Source: JBARDN01 sp963755705
Lineage (GTDB): Bacteria; Desulfobacterota; Binatia; Binatales; Binataceae
Direction: 5' to 3'
Assembly: GCA_963755705.1 (NCBI GenBank)
Contig: CAVWKW010000004.1
Location: 248,001-312,000 of the forward strand
DNA length: 64,000 nucleotides
The translations under genes and the position numbers were made by a program. The notes beneath the pieces were generated by a model, which was not told where the DNA came from, searched no databases, and worked only from the letters and a program-made list of their open reading frames with translations. Positions 49,761-59,506 of the stretch are shown here, in pieces. Each line of letters opens with the position of its first letter. The first letter of the stretch is position 1.

Positions 49761-51269
49761 TCAATCGTGTTTCAAATCGACCGCGAAGACGGCAGGATCT
49801 TCAATCGTCCGCATATCGAGAATAAACGAATCGTCGGCGACGCGCCCGATAATTCTCGCGCGGCGGAAGCGCGCGGCGATCGCGCCGGGGGAAATTTGTG
49901 CGTGCGTGATCCTGACGCCGGCCGACTCAAGCGCCGCGTCTGGCAGCGATCCCGAGCCGGCACGCGACGCGGCGTCCGTCACCTCGACGCTAAATTCCGC
50001 ACCGAGGCGTTCGGCGAGTATTGCGCGGGCACGCTGCGCGATCGCGCGCAACTCGGCCGGCCTTCGGCGCATCAGGCGCAGCGTCGGGATTTCATCGGCG
50101 ATATCCGCCGAACGCAGATAAATCCTAAGCGTCGCCTCGAGCGCGGCGAGCGTGAGCTTGTCGCATCGCAGCGCCCGCCGCAGAGGATTCGCTTTCAGCT
50201 TCGCGATCAGGCCGCGCCGTCCGACAATCAACCCGGACTGCGGGCCGCCGAGCAGCTTGTCGCCCGAGAAAGTCACGATCGCCGCGCCTGCCGCGATTCG
50301 ATCCGCGACGATCGGCTCGTGCGGTAATCCGTAGCGCGCGAGATCCACCAATGCGCCCGCGCCGAGATCCTCGACCACGTCGATACCCTGCTCACGCCCG
50401 GTCCGCACCAGCTCATCGAGCGGCACGTCGCTGGTGAAGCCGACGATCCGGTAGTTCGACGGATGCACCTTCATCAGGAGTGCGGTTTCGGGGCCGATCG
50501 CGTCAGCGAAGTCGCGCGGATGCGTCCGGTTCGTCGTCCCGACCTCGCGCAGCCGTGCGCCCGCGCGAGTCATCACGTCCGGAATCCGGAACGCGCCGCC
50601 AATCTCGATTAGCTCTCCGCGCGACACTACAACCTCGCGTCCGATCGCCAGCGTGTTAAGCACCAGCAGCACCGCGGCGGCGTTGTTGTTCACGACCGTG
50701 GCCGACTCAGCGCCGGTCAGAGCGCAAAGTATATCCTCGACGATCGCGTCGCGATCGCCGCGCTCGCCGGATTCGAGATCGTACTCAAGGTTAACAGCTG
50801 ATCGCGCCGCCATCTCGATCGCCTCGATCGCGGACTCGGCCAGAATCGCGCGGCCCAGGTTGGTGTGAAGCACCACTCCGGTTGCGTTCACCACGGGGCG
50901 CAGATGAGGTTCGTCGAGTGACGCGGCACGCGCAGCATGGCGAATGATCTCGGCGAGCAGCGCGGCGCGCTCGCGGTCGGCGCCGTGTCCCTCTCGAAGC
51001 TCATCGCGCAGGTCCGCTTGCGCACGCCGCATGAGCATCTTCACATACTCGGCGCCAAGGGCGGCCAGGATAGGTTCGTTTTCGGCCGCGCGCAGGCATT
51101 CGTCGATCGGCGGCATCGCGCTGAGCGCCTGCTCGCGCGATTTGCCCGCGGCGTCCGACGCACCTTCGCGCTTTGCCGGTCCCGATGCCACGATCGCGAT
51201 TATCGAAGAGCGCGGCGCGCGAACGCAAGCCCGCATGCTCGCGCGCGGGGTTTTCGCTGCCTCAGCCAT
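49761..51269 (-). CDS. selA: L-seryl-tRNA(Sec) selenium transferase
   Basis: PLP enzyme that converts Ser-tRNA(Sec) to Sec-tRNA(Sec). NATGVVLHTNLGRAIL, ESGERGDRD, NNNAAAVLLVLNTLA, SRGELIEIGGAFRIPDVM, VHPSNYRIVGFTSDV and FSGDKLLGGPQSGLIVG (PLP Lys) are characteristic. 502 residues is longer than E. coli SelA (463); a start at the MPPIDECL Met would give 451, so the first 50 residues are uncertain. SelB, SelD and tRNA(Sec) are not in the window. Its presence implies a selenocysteine system. Confidence 0.93.
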   Translation of the reverse strand: MAEAAKTPRASMRACVRAPRSSIIAIVASGPAKREGASDAAGKSREQALSAMPPIDECLRAAENEPILAALGAEYVKMLMRRAQADLRDELREGHGADRERAALLAEIIRHAARAASLDEPHLRPVVNATGVVLHTNLGRAILAESAIEAIEMAARSAVNLEYDLESGERGDRDAIVEDILCALTGAESATVVNNNAAAVLLVLNTLAIGREVVVSRGELIEIGGAFRIPDVMTRAGARLREVGTTNRTHPRDFADAIGPETALLMKVHPSNYRIVGFTSDVPLDELVRTGREQGIDVVEDLGAGALVDLARYGLPHEPIVADRIAAGAAIVTFSGDKLLGGPQSGLIVGRRGLIAKLKANPLRRALRCDKLTLAALEATLRIYLRSADIADEIPTLRLMRRRPAELRAIAQRARAILAERLGAEFSVEVTDAASRAGSGSLPDAALESAGVRITHAQISPGAIAARFRRARIIGRVADDSFILDMRTIEDPAVFAVDLKHD

Positions 51270-51318
51270 TCGGCTATGTTCCAGTTCGGCGCGTCATGAC
51301 CGCCAGGGGTGTATCGCG

Positions 51319-52593
51319 ATGCGACTACCTTCCGAGGATTCACGCGATCGCGCGGCCAGCAGATGCCCGGTCACGGGCATGTGCGCGGAATTCAATCCTT
51401 TCGTTGATCCATATCTCGCGAGCCCGTACTCGTTCTGGCTTCGCGCGCGGACCGAAGAACCGGTCTTTTATAGTCCGGAAATCGATTACTGGGTCGTCAC
51501 TCGTTACGCAGAGGTCAAGGCGATCTTTGCCGATCCCAAAACCTTCTCCGCGTCGAACGTTCAGAATCCTATCGCCCCACTGTCGCCGAAGGTCGTCACC
51601 ATCCTGCGCGAGGGCGGCTTCGGCGCCGTGCCCGCGATGTCGAATGCCGACCCGCCCACGCACACGCGCATCCGCAAGTTCACCGGCCAGGCGTTCACGC
51701 CGCGCCGGGTTGCGAAGTTGGAGACCGATATTCGTGCGATCGTGACGCAGTTCCTCGACGAGATCGAGCCGCGCCGCGGCGCCGATCTGGTGCGCGAAAT
51801 GGTTTACGAGCTGCCGGTGCTGGTGCTGTTCATATTCCTGGGGATGCCCCCGGCCGACGTGCCGCGCGTGAAGAGCTGGGCGAAGAACCGCCTGATGCTC
51901 ACGTGGGGGCATTTGTCCGAGGCTGAGCAAATAACGGAGGCGATGGGCCTGCTCGAGTACTGGCGCTACAGCCGTCGTCACGTCGAGCGTCTGATCGAAA
52001 ATCCGCCGGACAATTTCGTCGGCGATCTGATTCGCGCGCGTAACGGCGACGACCGGATTCTATCGATCTCGGAAATCGCGACGGTCGTTTACGGGCTGCT
52101 CATCGCGGGACACGAAACCACCACCAGCCTGACCGCGAGCGCGGTCGTGAACCTGCTCGAGCATCGCGCGGCGTGGGACGAGTTGTGCGCTAACCCCGCG
52201 CTGGTTTCGAACGCGATCGAAGAGATCCTGCGCTACGACACCTCGGTCATCACTTGGCGGCGGCGCACGGCGCGGGCGGTTGAAATTGGCGGAGTCAAGA
52301 TTCCCGAGAACGCTAATCTTCTGCTTGCGATCGGTTCGGCCAATCACGACGAAGCCGAATTCCCGCGCTCCGGCGAGTTCGATATTCATCGCGGCAACGC
52401 CAAGGAGCATCTCGCCTTCGGCTTCGGAATTCATTACTGCTTCGGCGCCCCGCTGGCGCGCCTGGAGCTGAAAATTATTCTCGAAGAGTTGACCCGGCGG
52501 ATTCCCGAGATGCGGCTGGTGCCGAATCAGGCTTTCACCTATTCGCCGAATATCTCATTTCGAGGACCGCAGCGCGTCCTGGTCGAATGGTAA
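51319..52593 (+). CDS. Cytochrome P450
   Basis: 424 residues from MRLPSEDS, with AGGGGTG 9 bases upstream. I-helix LLIAGHETTTSL, K-helix EEILR, and the haem-thiolate motif FGFGIHYCFGAPLARLE are all present. No membrane anchor, so it is a soluble bacterial type requiring separate ferredoxin partners not encoded nearby. It is divergent from selA with a 49-base gap. Substrate unknown; fits xenobiotic or fatty-acid oxidation. Confidence 0.95.
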   Translation: MRLPSEDSRDRAASRCPVTGMCAEFNPFVDPYLASPYSFWLRARTEEPVFYSPEIDYWVVTRYAEVKAIFADPKTFSASNVQNPIAPLSPKVVTILREGGFGAVPAMSNADPPTHTRIRKFTGQAFTPRRVAKLETDIRAIVTQFLDEIEPRRGADLVREMVYELPVLVLFIFLGMPPADVPRVKSWAKNRLMLTWGHLSEAEQITEAMGLLEYWRYSRRHVERLIENPPDNFVGDLIRARNGDDRILSISEIATVVYGLLIAGHETTTSLTASAVVNLLEHRAAWDELCANPALVSNAIEEILRYDTSVITWRRRTARAVEIGGVKIPENANLLLAIGSANHDEAEFPRSGEFDIHRGNAKEHLAFGFGIHYCFGAPLARLELKIILEELTRRIPEMRLVPNQAFTYSPNISFRGPQRVLVEW

Positions 52594-52622
52594 TCGCGCA
52601 GCAGAAGTTACCAGCAGATAAA

Positions 52623-53876
52623 TCAGATCTGCGGCGCAGGTTCCGCAATAGCTTCCTGCGCCTGGGCGAACATCTTAAGCCGCGTCAGCAGCAGGAAGCC
52701 GCAGGCCAGCGCAAACCCCGAACAAATCATCACCGCGATCTGCGGGCTCAGCCGTTCTCCGACGAATCCCACCGCCAGGCTTCCGAGCGGCGCCGTGCCG
52801 ATGAACGACAGCGTATAGATGCTCATGACGCGGCCGCGCAATTCGTCGGCAACAAACAGTTGCAGCATAGTGTTGGTCGTCACCATGTGATTCATCAAGC
52901 CCGCGCCGATAAACATCTGCGCAACCAGCGACAGCCACATCCATTTGGAAATTCCGAACACAAAGATCGCGCACGCGGTGCAGAACAGCCCGAACACCAG
53001 GTTCTGGCGCAGCGCCTTGGGCGCGTCGGAACGCACGTTCATTACGATCGCGGCAGCGACGGCCCCAACTCCCTGCGCCGCCATCAAAAAGCCGTAACCC
53101 CTCGCGCCGCTGTGCAGCAGGTCGCGCGCGAACATCGGGATCAGCACCGTGTACTGCATCCCGAAGCCGCTGTTAATCGCGACCAGCAGCATCAGGTAGA
53201 AGCTCGGGCGATGTTTCCAAACGTAGCTCAGGCCCGCACGCACCTGCCGGAGCATCACAGCGCCGAACTGACGGCGCTCGCGCCGCGGGGTATCCATCTC
53301 GAGCAGGCTCCAGATGACGGCAAGATAGGAGACCCCGTTCAACAAGAAGCATCCGGCCACTCCGGTGATCGCGATCAGGATACCCGCGATCGCCGGGCCG
53401 ACCATCCGCGCGCCGTTAAAGATCATCGAGTTCATCGAGATCGCGTTCGGCAAATCTTCTTTGCCCACCATCTCGACCACGAACGCCTGCCGCCCGGGCA
53501 TGTCGAAGGAACTAACCAGCCCGTTGAGCGCGGCCAGAATCATCACATACTCGACCCGCACGACTCCGGCCCAGGTGAGGGCGGCGAGCACGAACGCGCT
53601 CAGCATCAGCAGGATCTGCGTCGCGATAATCAGGCGGCGCCGATCGACATGATCGACCACCACCCCGGCGAACAAACCCACCAGCACGATCGGCATGTAG
53701 CCCGCAAACGCGACCAGCCCCAGCATCATCGAGGAGTTGGTCAGCCGCAGCACCAGCCACGCCTGCGCGACCGATTGCATCCAGGTGCCGATGAGCGAGG
53801 TGAGTTGTCCGACGAAAAACAGGCGGAAGTTGCGATGCCGCAGTGCGCGGAACGCGGCCAGCCGCGTATCCCACAA
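52623..53876 (-). CDS. MFS transporter, EntS-like
   Basis: 417 residues with about twelve membrane helices. The start (ALRHRNFRLFFVGQLTSLIGTWMQSVAQAWLVLRLTNSS) and LFAGVVVDHVDRRRLIIATQ loop are typical of the MFS_3 group of exporters related to enterobactin exporter EntS. Substrate unknown. It ends close to the P450 on the other strand and is divergent from the GH36 gene. Confidence 0.9.
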   Translation of the reverse strand: MWDTRLAAFRALRHRNFRLFFVGQLTSLIGTWMQSVAQAWLVLRLTNSSMMLGLVAFAGYMPIVLVGLFAGVVVDHVDRRRLIIATQILLMLSAFVLAALTWAGVVRVEYVMILAALNGLVSSFDMPGRQAFVVEMVGKEDLPNAISMNSMIFNGARMVGPAIAGILIAITGVAGCFLLNGVSYLAVIWSLLEMDTPRRERRQFGAVMLRQVRAGLSYVWKHRPSFYLMLLVAINSGFGMQYTVLIPMFARDLLHSGARGYGFLMAAQGVGAVAAAIVMNVRSDAPKALRQNLVFGLFCTACAIFVFGISKWMWLSLVAQMFIGAGLMNHMVTTNTMLQLFVADELRGRVMSIYTLSFIGTAPLGSLAVGFVGERLSPQIAVMICSGFALACGFLLLTRLKMFAQAQEAIAEPAPQI

Positions 53877-54024
53877 GTTGTCGTGAATAGCGGGAGTGTC
53901 GCCGGGCTCGCCGGCTTCGACCGCTTCTATCTCTGGTACGGTATCGATATGCGTCTCTCCCCGAAGGTGAAAGCAACCGTCAGTTTGCCAAACTAATGCC
54001 GCGCAATCGAGCGCTTTTTGCTAT

Positions 54025-55959
54025 TTGCTCCGCGGGGTTGCCGCGCAGCGCCTCGTTTGCAACGCTGGCCGCGTGGAGATCACGAGTATCGAAGCGCGAT
54101 TGCGCGACGCCGGCGGTATCGTCAAATCGGTCATGGCAGCGCATTCTGCGCACGCCTCGCTAAGCGCGGCGACCGGCGCGGGAGTGCGGCTTGAGGTGTC
54201 GTTTGATTATTCCGATGGCGCGGGCGTCGCGCGCGCGCGGATCACCAACGATGGCGATCGGCCGGTTCGGCTCGACGAAGTTCGCTTTACGCTCGCGACT
54301 GGCTTCGATTCTTCGGCACCGGCTCGTTTCTTCAAGCACGGTTACCAATCATGGAGCGGTTCGGGCGCGCAGGTTGTGGGTAGCACGAAAACGCATCGGT
54401 ACGACGCGGCCAACTCGATCGTCCGGATAAATCATCAGAGCGAAACCACGCGTCCCGCCGGCGCGCCCGAAGCTGCGACCTCCGAAATGTTCACTATCGT
54501 CGAATGCGACGGGCATCCGGAGCGCGCGCTCGCCGGATTTATCGGCGCTGCGCATCAGCTCACTACTTTGACGGTGCTGGCGCCTGACCGGATTGTGGCG
54601 CGCGCGATTGTGGACGGCGTGGAACTCCGCACGGCCGAAACGCGCGAAATCGAGCCGTTATACATCGCGCGCTCGCAGGAGAGCGCGGCGCGGATGGCCT
54701 CGCGATGGGCGGCAAAGCTCGGCTCCGCGATGCACGCGCGTATCGATGCCGTCTACCAGCGCGGATGGTGCTCCTGGTACCACTATTTTCATGCGATCAG
54801 CGAAGACACGATGCGCGCGAATCTTTTGGCGCTGGCCTCGATGCGCGCGGAGTTTCCGCTCGAGGTGGTGCAGCTCGACGACGGCTTCCAGAGCGCGCTC
54901 GGTGATTGGGACTCGACCAACGCGAAATTTCCAAGCGGCCTCGCGCGTCTGGCCGAGGAGATCCGTTCGGCGGGATTCGAGCCGGGCATCTGGACCGCGC
55001 CGTTTCTGGCTGCTCGCGACGCGCGCGTGATGCTCGAGCATCCACAGTGGTTTATCCGCCACGAAAGCGGCGGGCCGCTGCGGGCGGGCTACAACCCCAA
55101 CTGGACTGCCGACGACGACAAGTTCGCCTACGCGCTCGATCCGAGCAATCCCGCATTCACCGAGCATCTCGAACGGCTGTTCCGCAAGCTCACCGCGGAA
55201 TTCGGATACTCCTATCTGAAACTCGATTTCCTCTACGCAGGCGCGGCGCAGGGCGCGCGCCACGATCAAAACCTGACTCGGGCCGAGATGCTCCGGCGCG
55301 GACTGGAAGCGATCCGCCGCGGCGCCGGCGAGAGCGCGTTCATTCTCGGATGCGGCTGTCCACTGGGCGCGGCAGTCGGCATTGTTGACGGTATGCGGAT
55401 CGGGCCGGACGTTGCGCCCTATTGGGGCATTGAGGGTTCGGGCGACCCTTCGACGGTGCATGCGCTCGACGCGATTATCGCGCGCAGCTTTATGCATCGG
55501 CGATGGTGGCTCAACGATCCGGACTGCCTGATGCTCCGGGCGCGCGAGACAAAGTTGACCGCCGACGAGCGCGGCGCGCTGGCCGCGACGATCGCCGGCT
55601 CGGGCGGAATGCTGCTGGTCTCGGACGATATGGCGCTGGTCGGCGATGACGAGCGGCAAATCTACCGTGCGGCAGCGGCGCTGGGCGCCGAGATCGATTC
55701 GGGTAGCACCGACGCGCCGGTTCTCGCGGCCGACCTGATGACCACCGCGCCAATCAGAACCCTGGTGAAGGAAACGAAAAGCGGTGCGGTCGCCATTATC
55801 GTAAATCGCGGGGACGAAGCCGCAAGCGTGCTTCTCGCGACGCTGGGAATCTCCGGCTCCGCCGCCACCATCCGCACCCTCACGGGAGCCGAAGAGCCCG
55901 CGCCCGACCAGATCGACCTCGCACCACATTCAGCGCGAATCGTACGGTTCAATCGCTGA
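54025..55959 (+). CDS. Alpha-galactosidase-like glycoside hydrolase family 36
   Basis: Up to 644 residues; a GTG at VEITSIEARLRD may be the real start instead of the TTG. The N-terminal beta-sandwich (1-240) and the TIM barrel are clear: GWCSWYHYFHAISEDTMRANL, VVQLDDGFQS, FEPGIWTAPFLA, YLKLDFLYAGAAQG (nucleophile Asp in LKLDF) and DGMRIGPDVAPYWG (acid/base Asp). GH36 includes alpha-galactosidases and raffinose-type enzymes. It converges with a galactokinase-nucleotidyltransferase pair, supporting galactose. Confidence 0.87.
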   Translation: MLRGVAAQRLVCNAGRVEITSIEARLRDAGGIVKSVMAAHSAHASLSAATGAGVRLEVSFDYSDGAGVARARITNDGDRPVRLDEVRFTLATGFDSSAPARFFKHGYQSWSGSGAQVVGSTKTHRYDAANSIVRINHQSETTRPAGAPEAATSEMFTIVECDGHPERALAGFIGAAHQLTTLTVLAPDRIVARAIVDGVELRTAETREIEPLYIARSQESAARMASRWAAKLGSAMHARIDAVYQRGWCSWYHYFHAISEDTMRANLLALASMRAEFPLEVVQLDDGFQSALGDWDSTNAKFPSGLARLAEEIRSAGFEPGIWTAPFLAARDARVMLEHPQWFIRHESGGPLRAGYNPNWTADDDKFAYALDPSNPAFTEHLERLFRKLTAEFGYSYLKLDFLYAGAAQGARHDQNLTRAEMLRRGLEAIRRGAGESAFILGCGCPLGAAVGIVDGMRIGPDVAPYWGIEGSGDPSTVHALDAIIARSFMHRRWWLNDPDCLMLRARETKLTADERGALAATIAGSGGMLLVSDDMALVGDDERQIYRAAAALGAEIDSGSTDAPVLAADLMTTAPIRTLVKETKSGAVAIIVNRGDEAASVLLATLGISGSAATIRTLTGAEEPAPDQIDLAPHSARIVRFNR

Positions 55960-55965
55960 GCGCCT

Positions 55966-57363
55966 TTAGGCCGCCGCGATTTCGATTGTACTCGCGCCTG
56001 CGCCTGCGTGCAGAACGGCGCGCTTGCCGCGAGGGTCGATTCCGAGCGGTGCATAATATTCGCGATCGATCGAATCGAATATTCGCTCGACATCGGCGGC
56101 GGGGCTGAGCGCCACGATCGAGCCGCCAAATCCCGCACCAGTCAGCCGTGCGCCGAGCGCGCCGCCCTTGCGTGCGGCGGTGACGAGGAGGTCCAGCCGC
56201 GGCGTCGAGCAATCGAAGTCTTCAGCGAGGCTCGCGTGCGAGGCGTTCATGAGCACGCCCATCGCTTCCAGTTCTCCCGCCTCAAGTATCGCGGCGGCGC
56301 GAATCACGCGTTCGGTCTCGTTCAGCACGTGGCGGGCGCGGCGGAGAATTTCGAGCGGCGCCGTGGGATCGAGCCTAATCCGAAGCGCACCGCCGCCGAG
56401 CAAATCCTCGGCAAGCGCGTCGCGCGCGACTCCGAGGATACGCGCGGCGTCGGCAAGGTCGGGAGCAAGCCGCGGCGGCGCCGCCGCTTCCAGAATCGCG
56501 ATCAGATCCGCCGCGTTCCAGTTCACGCATCCGCTCACGACGTCTCCAAGCGTCAGGACTCCGTTGAGCTTCATCTGGCGCGCGATAATTCGCGCGGCTA
56601 AAGAGCACTCGACCACGCGGCGATTGTACTCGTTGCGCACACTGCCGGATTTGTCCGCAATCTCGCAACTGTCGGCCACTACCAGCGCCGCGCCAGAAGG
56701 CATTTGGATCGCGCGCACGCGCAGCGGATTGAATTCGATGAACAGGGCCCGATCGCGCTGCCCCATCAGCGACGCCGCCTGATCCATCCCGCCTCCACGG
56801 GTGCCGACATACCATTCGCTGCGCGCGACCATCGCGGCGCACTCGAGCGGCGCAAGCTCGACCGCGTTCAACTTCATGAACGCAAGCGCCGCCGCGACTG
56901 TCAGCGCCGACGACGACGACAGCCCCGCTGCAACCGGCACCCGCCCGTCGGCGATCATCGTAGCGCCACGCAGTTTCGCTCCTCCGATGCCGCGCGCACC
57001 GAAGTGATCGATCACCCCCTGGACGCCAGCCTTGACGTAGTTTGCCCAGTCGCCTGCGGGATAGGCGGGAATTGCTTTTTCGATCTGAAACCTGCGCGAT
57101 CCGAATGCCGGATCGGTGTTGCGCAGGACAATTTCATCCGCGGACGACGCTGCGACGGCGATTATCGTCGAGCGATCGATCGCGGCCGGCAGGACCGGCA
57201 AGCCGCTGTAGTCGGTATGCTCGCCGATAAGATTGACGCGTCCCGGCGCACGCACTGCAATCAGGCGCGCATCGGCACCGCCGAGAGCCCGCAACTCGCG
57301 GGCGAGAGCGGCGGCGCGTTCGAGCTCGGCCGAGTCCCATCCGTTGTCCGGCTTGGGGATCAC
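55966..57363 (-). CDS. galK: Galactokinase
   Basis: 465 residues, GTG start overlapping the upstream gene by four bases. VRAPGRVNLIGEHTDYSGLPVLPAAI is the galactokinase signature, VAAGLSSSSALTVAAALA the GHMP ATP motif, and GARLTGAGFGGSIVAL the C-terminal motif. Slightly longer than usual galactokinases (about 390) because of an N-terminal extension. Phosphorylates galactose released by the convergent GH36 enzyme (inferred). Confidence 0.9.
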   Translation of the reverse strand: MIPKPDNGWDSAELERAAALARELRALGGADARLIAVRAPGRVNLIGEHTDYSGLPVLPAAIDRSTIIAVAASSADEIVLRNTDPAFGSRRFQIEKAIPAYPAGDWANYVKAGVQGVIDHFGARGIGGAKLRGATMIADGRVPVAAGLSSSSALTVAAALAFMKLNAVELAPLECAAMVARSEWYVGTRGGGMDQAASLMGQRDRALFIEFNPLRVRAIQMPSGAALVVADSCEIADKSGSVRNEYNRRVVECSLAARIIARQMKLNGVLTLGDVVSGCVNWNAADLIAILEAAAPPRLAPDLADAARILGVARDALAEDLLGGGALRIRLDPTAPLEILRRARHVLNETERVIRAAAILEAGELEAMGVLMNASHASLAEDFDCSTPRLDLLVTAARKGGALGARLTGAGFGGSIVALSPAADVERIFDSIDREYYAPLGIDPRGKRAVLHAGAGASTIEIAAA

Positions 57364-58133
57364 TTGAGTCTCGGCTTTCGCGTTCCTGGTTTCGGACGGA
57401 AGCGCTTGCGCGCGAGCTCGAGATCGGCCGCGGTGCCGACGTCGCTCCAGAAGCCGCGCATGTCGATTGCGCGCACCTCGCGGCCATCGTTGATCATCGC
57501 GGCGATCGCAAGCGGTAGCTCGAGCTCGCCGCGCGGCGAGGGGACAAGCTGCGTAACGTAATCGAAGAGCATCGGCTTGGCCGCGAACAGGCCGGCGTTG
57601 TTCCACTCGGTATCTGATTCGCCCTGGGGAGGTTTCTCGACCAGTCGTTCGACGTGCATGTCGGCGCTCAGATAAACCGCGGCTCCGCGCCACGGATCTT
57701 TCATCCGGTTCGCGGCGAGCAGCAGATCAAAGTCGTTTTCGGCGGCACGCGCGACGAAGCGCCGATAATTCGCACGGTCCATCAGCACATCGCCCCATCC
57801 GAAGATGAACTTCGACTGGTCCGCGATCTTTTCCCGCGCGGCCAGCATCGCTCCCCCGGTGCCGTTAAGCTCTCGCTGAGTTACGGCCTCGAGCTCGATT
57901 CCTGGATTGTCCAGTGCAAACCTGGCGCACCACGCGGCGATCTGCTCGCCCAGATATCCGGTCACGACGATAAATCGCCACACGCCCGCCTCCGCGAACG
58001 CTCGAACAATATGCTCGATCAGCGGAGCGCCAACGACCTCGAGCAAGGGCTTGGGAGTATCCGCCGTAAGCGCCCCGAGCCGGGTGCCGCGGCCCGCGGC
58101 CAGCAGGACCGCGGTATGAGCCGAATGATCCAT
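57360..58133 (-). CDS. Sugar-phosphate nucleotidyltransferase
   Basis: 257 residues. VLLAAGRGTRLGALTADTPKPLLEV is the nucleotide-binding signature, GTGGAMLAA follows, and FGWGDVLMD the metal-binding Asp. It is the first gene of a two-gene operon with galK. UTP- or GTP-dependent activation of a hexose 1-phosphate is likely; with galK the substrate may be galactose 1-phosphate, giving UDP-galactose without a Leloir uridylyltransferase. Other sugars are possible. Confidence 0.8.
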   Translation of the reverse strand: MDHSAHTAVLLAAGRGTRLGALTADTPKPLLEVVGAPLIEHIVRAFAEAGVWRFIVVTGYLGEQIAAWCARFALDNPGIELEAVTQRELNGTGGAMLAAREKIADQSKFIFGWGDVLMDRANYRRFVARAAENDFDLLLAANRMKDPWRGAAVYLSADMHVERLVEKPPQGESDTEWNNAGLFAAKPMLFDYVTQLVPSPRGELELPLAIAAMINDGREVRAIDMRGFWSDVGTAADLELARKRFRPKPGTRKPRLK

Positions 58134-58270
58134 CGGCCGAGGATAGCATCGCCGCGCCCGACAATGCTGCCGCGCACGAGCCGGCGGTCGGTCGAATGCG
58201 CTTTGCTGGCGGTGTAAGATTTCCCTAGGATACGGACGGCAGCTTCGCCCATCATCTTTAGAGAGTTTCT

Positions 58271-59461
58271 ATGTTCGGCGAAATCAATCCCCGCACCAAA
58301 GCCCGCGCGCCTTTTATCACGATCGAAGAGGCGCTCGAAGAAACCCGCCGCGGCCACATGATCATCCTGATGGATGACGAGCAGCGCGAAAATGAAGGCG
58401 ACCTTTCGATGGCGGCGGAGAAGGTGACGCCCGAGGCAATTAACTTCATGGCCAAGTTCGCGCGCGGACTGATCTGCCTGCCGATGGCGGCGGATCGGAT
58501 CGATCGGCTGGGCCTCAGCATGATGGTGGGCGACAACCAGGCTCCGCTCGGCACCGCATTCACCACCGCGATCACCGCGCGGCGCTGTGCGGGCAAGGGT
58601 ATCTCGGCGCAGGATCGCGCGACCACCGTATTGCAGGCCGTGCGCGAAGACGCGAGCGGCAGCGAGTTCATCACGCCCGGCTACGTCTATCCGTTGCGCG
58701 CGCGCGAGGGCGGGGTGCTGGTGCGGACCGGGCAGACCGAAGGCGCGGTCAACCTGGCGCGGCTGGCAGGACTCAAACCTGCGGGCGTGATCTGCGAGAT
58801 CTTGAAAGACGACGGCAATATGGCGCGGCGCGACGACTTGGTCGAATTTGCGCGCGTGCACGGACTCAAGATTGTCACCGTCGCCGACATTATCGAGTAC
58901 CGATTGCGCACCGAGACGATGGTGCAGAAGATCGCGGAGGCGCGGCTTCCGACCCGCTACGGAAACTTCCGCGCCATCGTGTACCGCAACCTGGTCGATT
59001 ACACCGAGCACCTGGTGCTGGTGATGGGGACGGTCGATCCGCAGCGCCCAATCCTGGTCCGGGCGCATCGCGAGTACCTGCCCGGCGACGTGTTCGGCTT
59101 CACCGGACGCAACACGCGCGAGCTTCTGCGCTCCGCGATGGAGCGAATCGCGCGGGCGGGAGAAGGCGTGCTGCTCTACCTGAAGCGCGAATCCAACGCG
59201 ATCGCCTCGGAGCTCGAGGGCGCCGGCGGCCATCTGCCCAAGTCAAACCGGCCGAGCACGCGCTACGGCGCCACCGAGTCTGATTTCCGCGACTACGGGA
59301 TCGGCGCGCAGATCCTGCGCGATATCGGGGTGCGCAAGATGATCATCATGTCCGACGCAACGCCGCGGCTCGCGAACCTGCCCGGTTACGGACTCGAGAT
59401 CGTCGATTCGGTTCCGCTCTCGACTACCAACGGCAAACGAACCGCGGCCGCAAACGGTTAG
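58271..59461 (+). CDS. RibBA-family protein with altered active-site residues in both domains
   Basis: 396 residues with the order DHBP synthase (RibB, 1-215) and GTP cyclohydrolase II-like (RibA, 215-390). The acidic RibB motif DEQRENEGDL is intact. But the two metal/substrate His residues are lost: PGYVYPLRA has Tyr138 where E. coli RibB has His136, and TGQTEGAV has Gln155 where it has His153. The RibA half has no cysteines at the zinc site (AHREYLPGDVFGFTGRN instead of HxECxTGDxFxSxxCDCG) and the QEGRGIGL loop reads RESNAIAS. The fold persists. It may be a regulatory or neofunctionalised paralogue; an active RibBA should exist elsewhere. Confidence 0.85.
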   Translation: MFGEINPRTKARAPFITIEEALEETRRGHMIILMDDEQRENEGDLSMAAEKVTPEAINFMAKFARGLICLPMAADRIDRLGLSMMVGDNQAPLGTAFTTAITARRCAGKGISAQDRATTVLQAVREDASGSEFITPGYVYPLRAREGGVLVRTGQTEGAVNLARLAGLKPAGVICEILKDDGNMARRDDLVEFARVHGLKIVTVADIIEYRLRTETMVQKIAEARLPTRYGNFRAIVYRNLVDYTEHLVLVMGTVDPQRPILVRAHREYLPGDVFGFTGRNTRELLRSAMERIARAGEGVLLYLKRESNAIASELEGAGGHLPKSNRPSTRYGATESDFRDYGIGAQILRDIGVRKMIIMSDATPRLANLPGYGLEIVDSVPLSTTNGKRTAAANG

Positions 59462-59506
59462 GGGCGTCCCGCGTCACCTCGCCGGACGATTCACGCCCGA
59501 CGCCAG

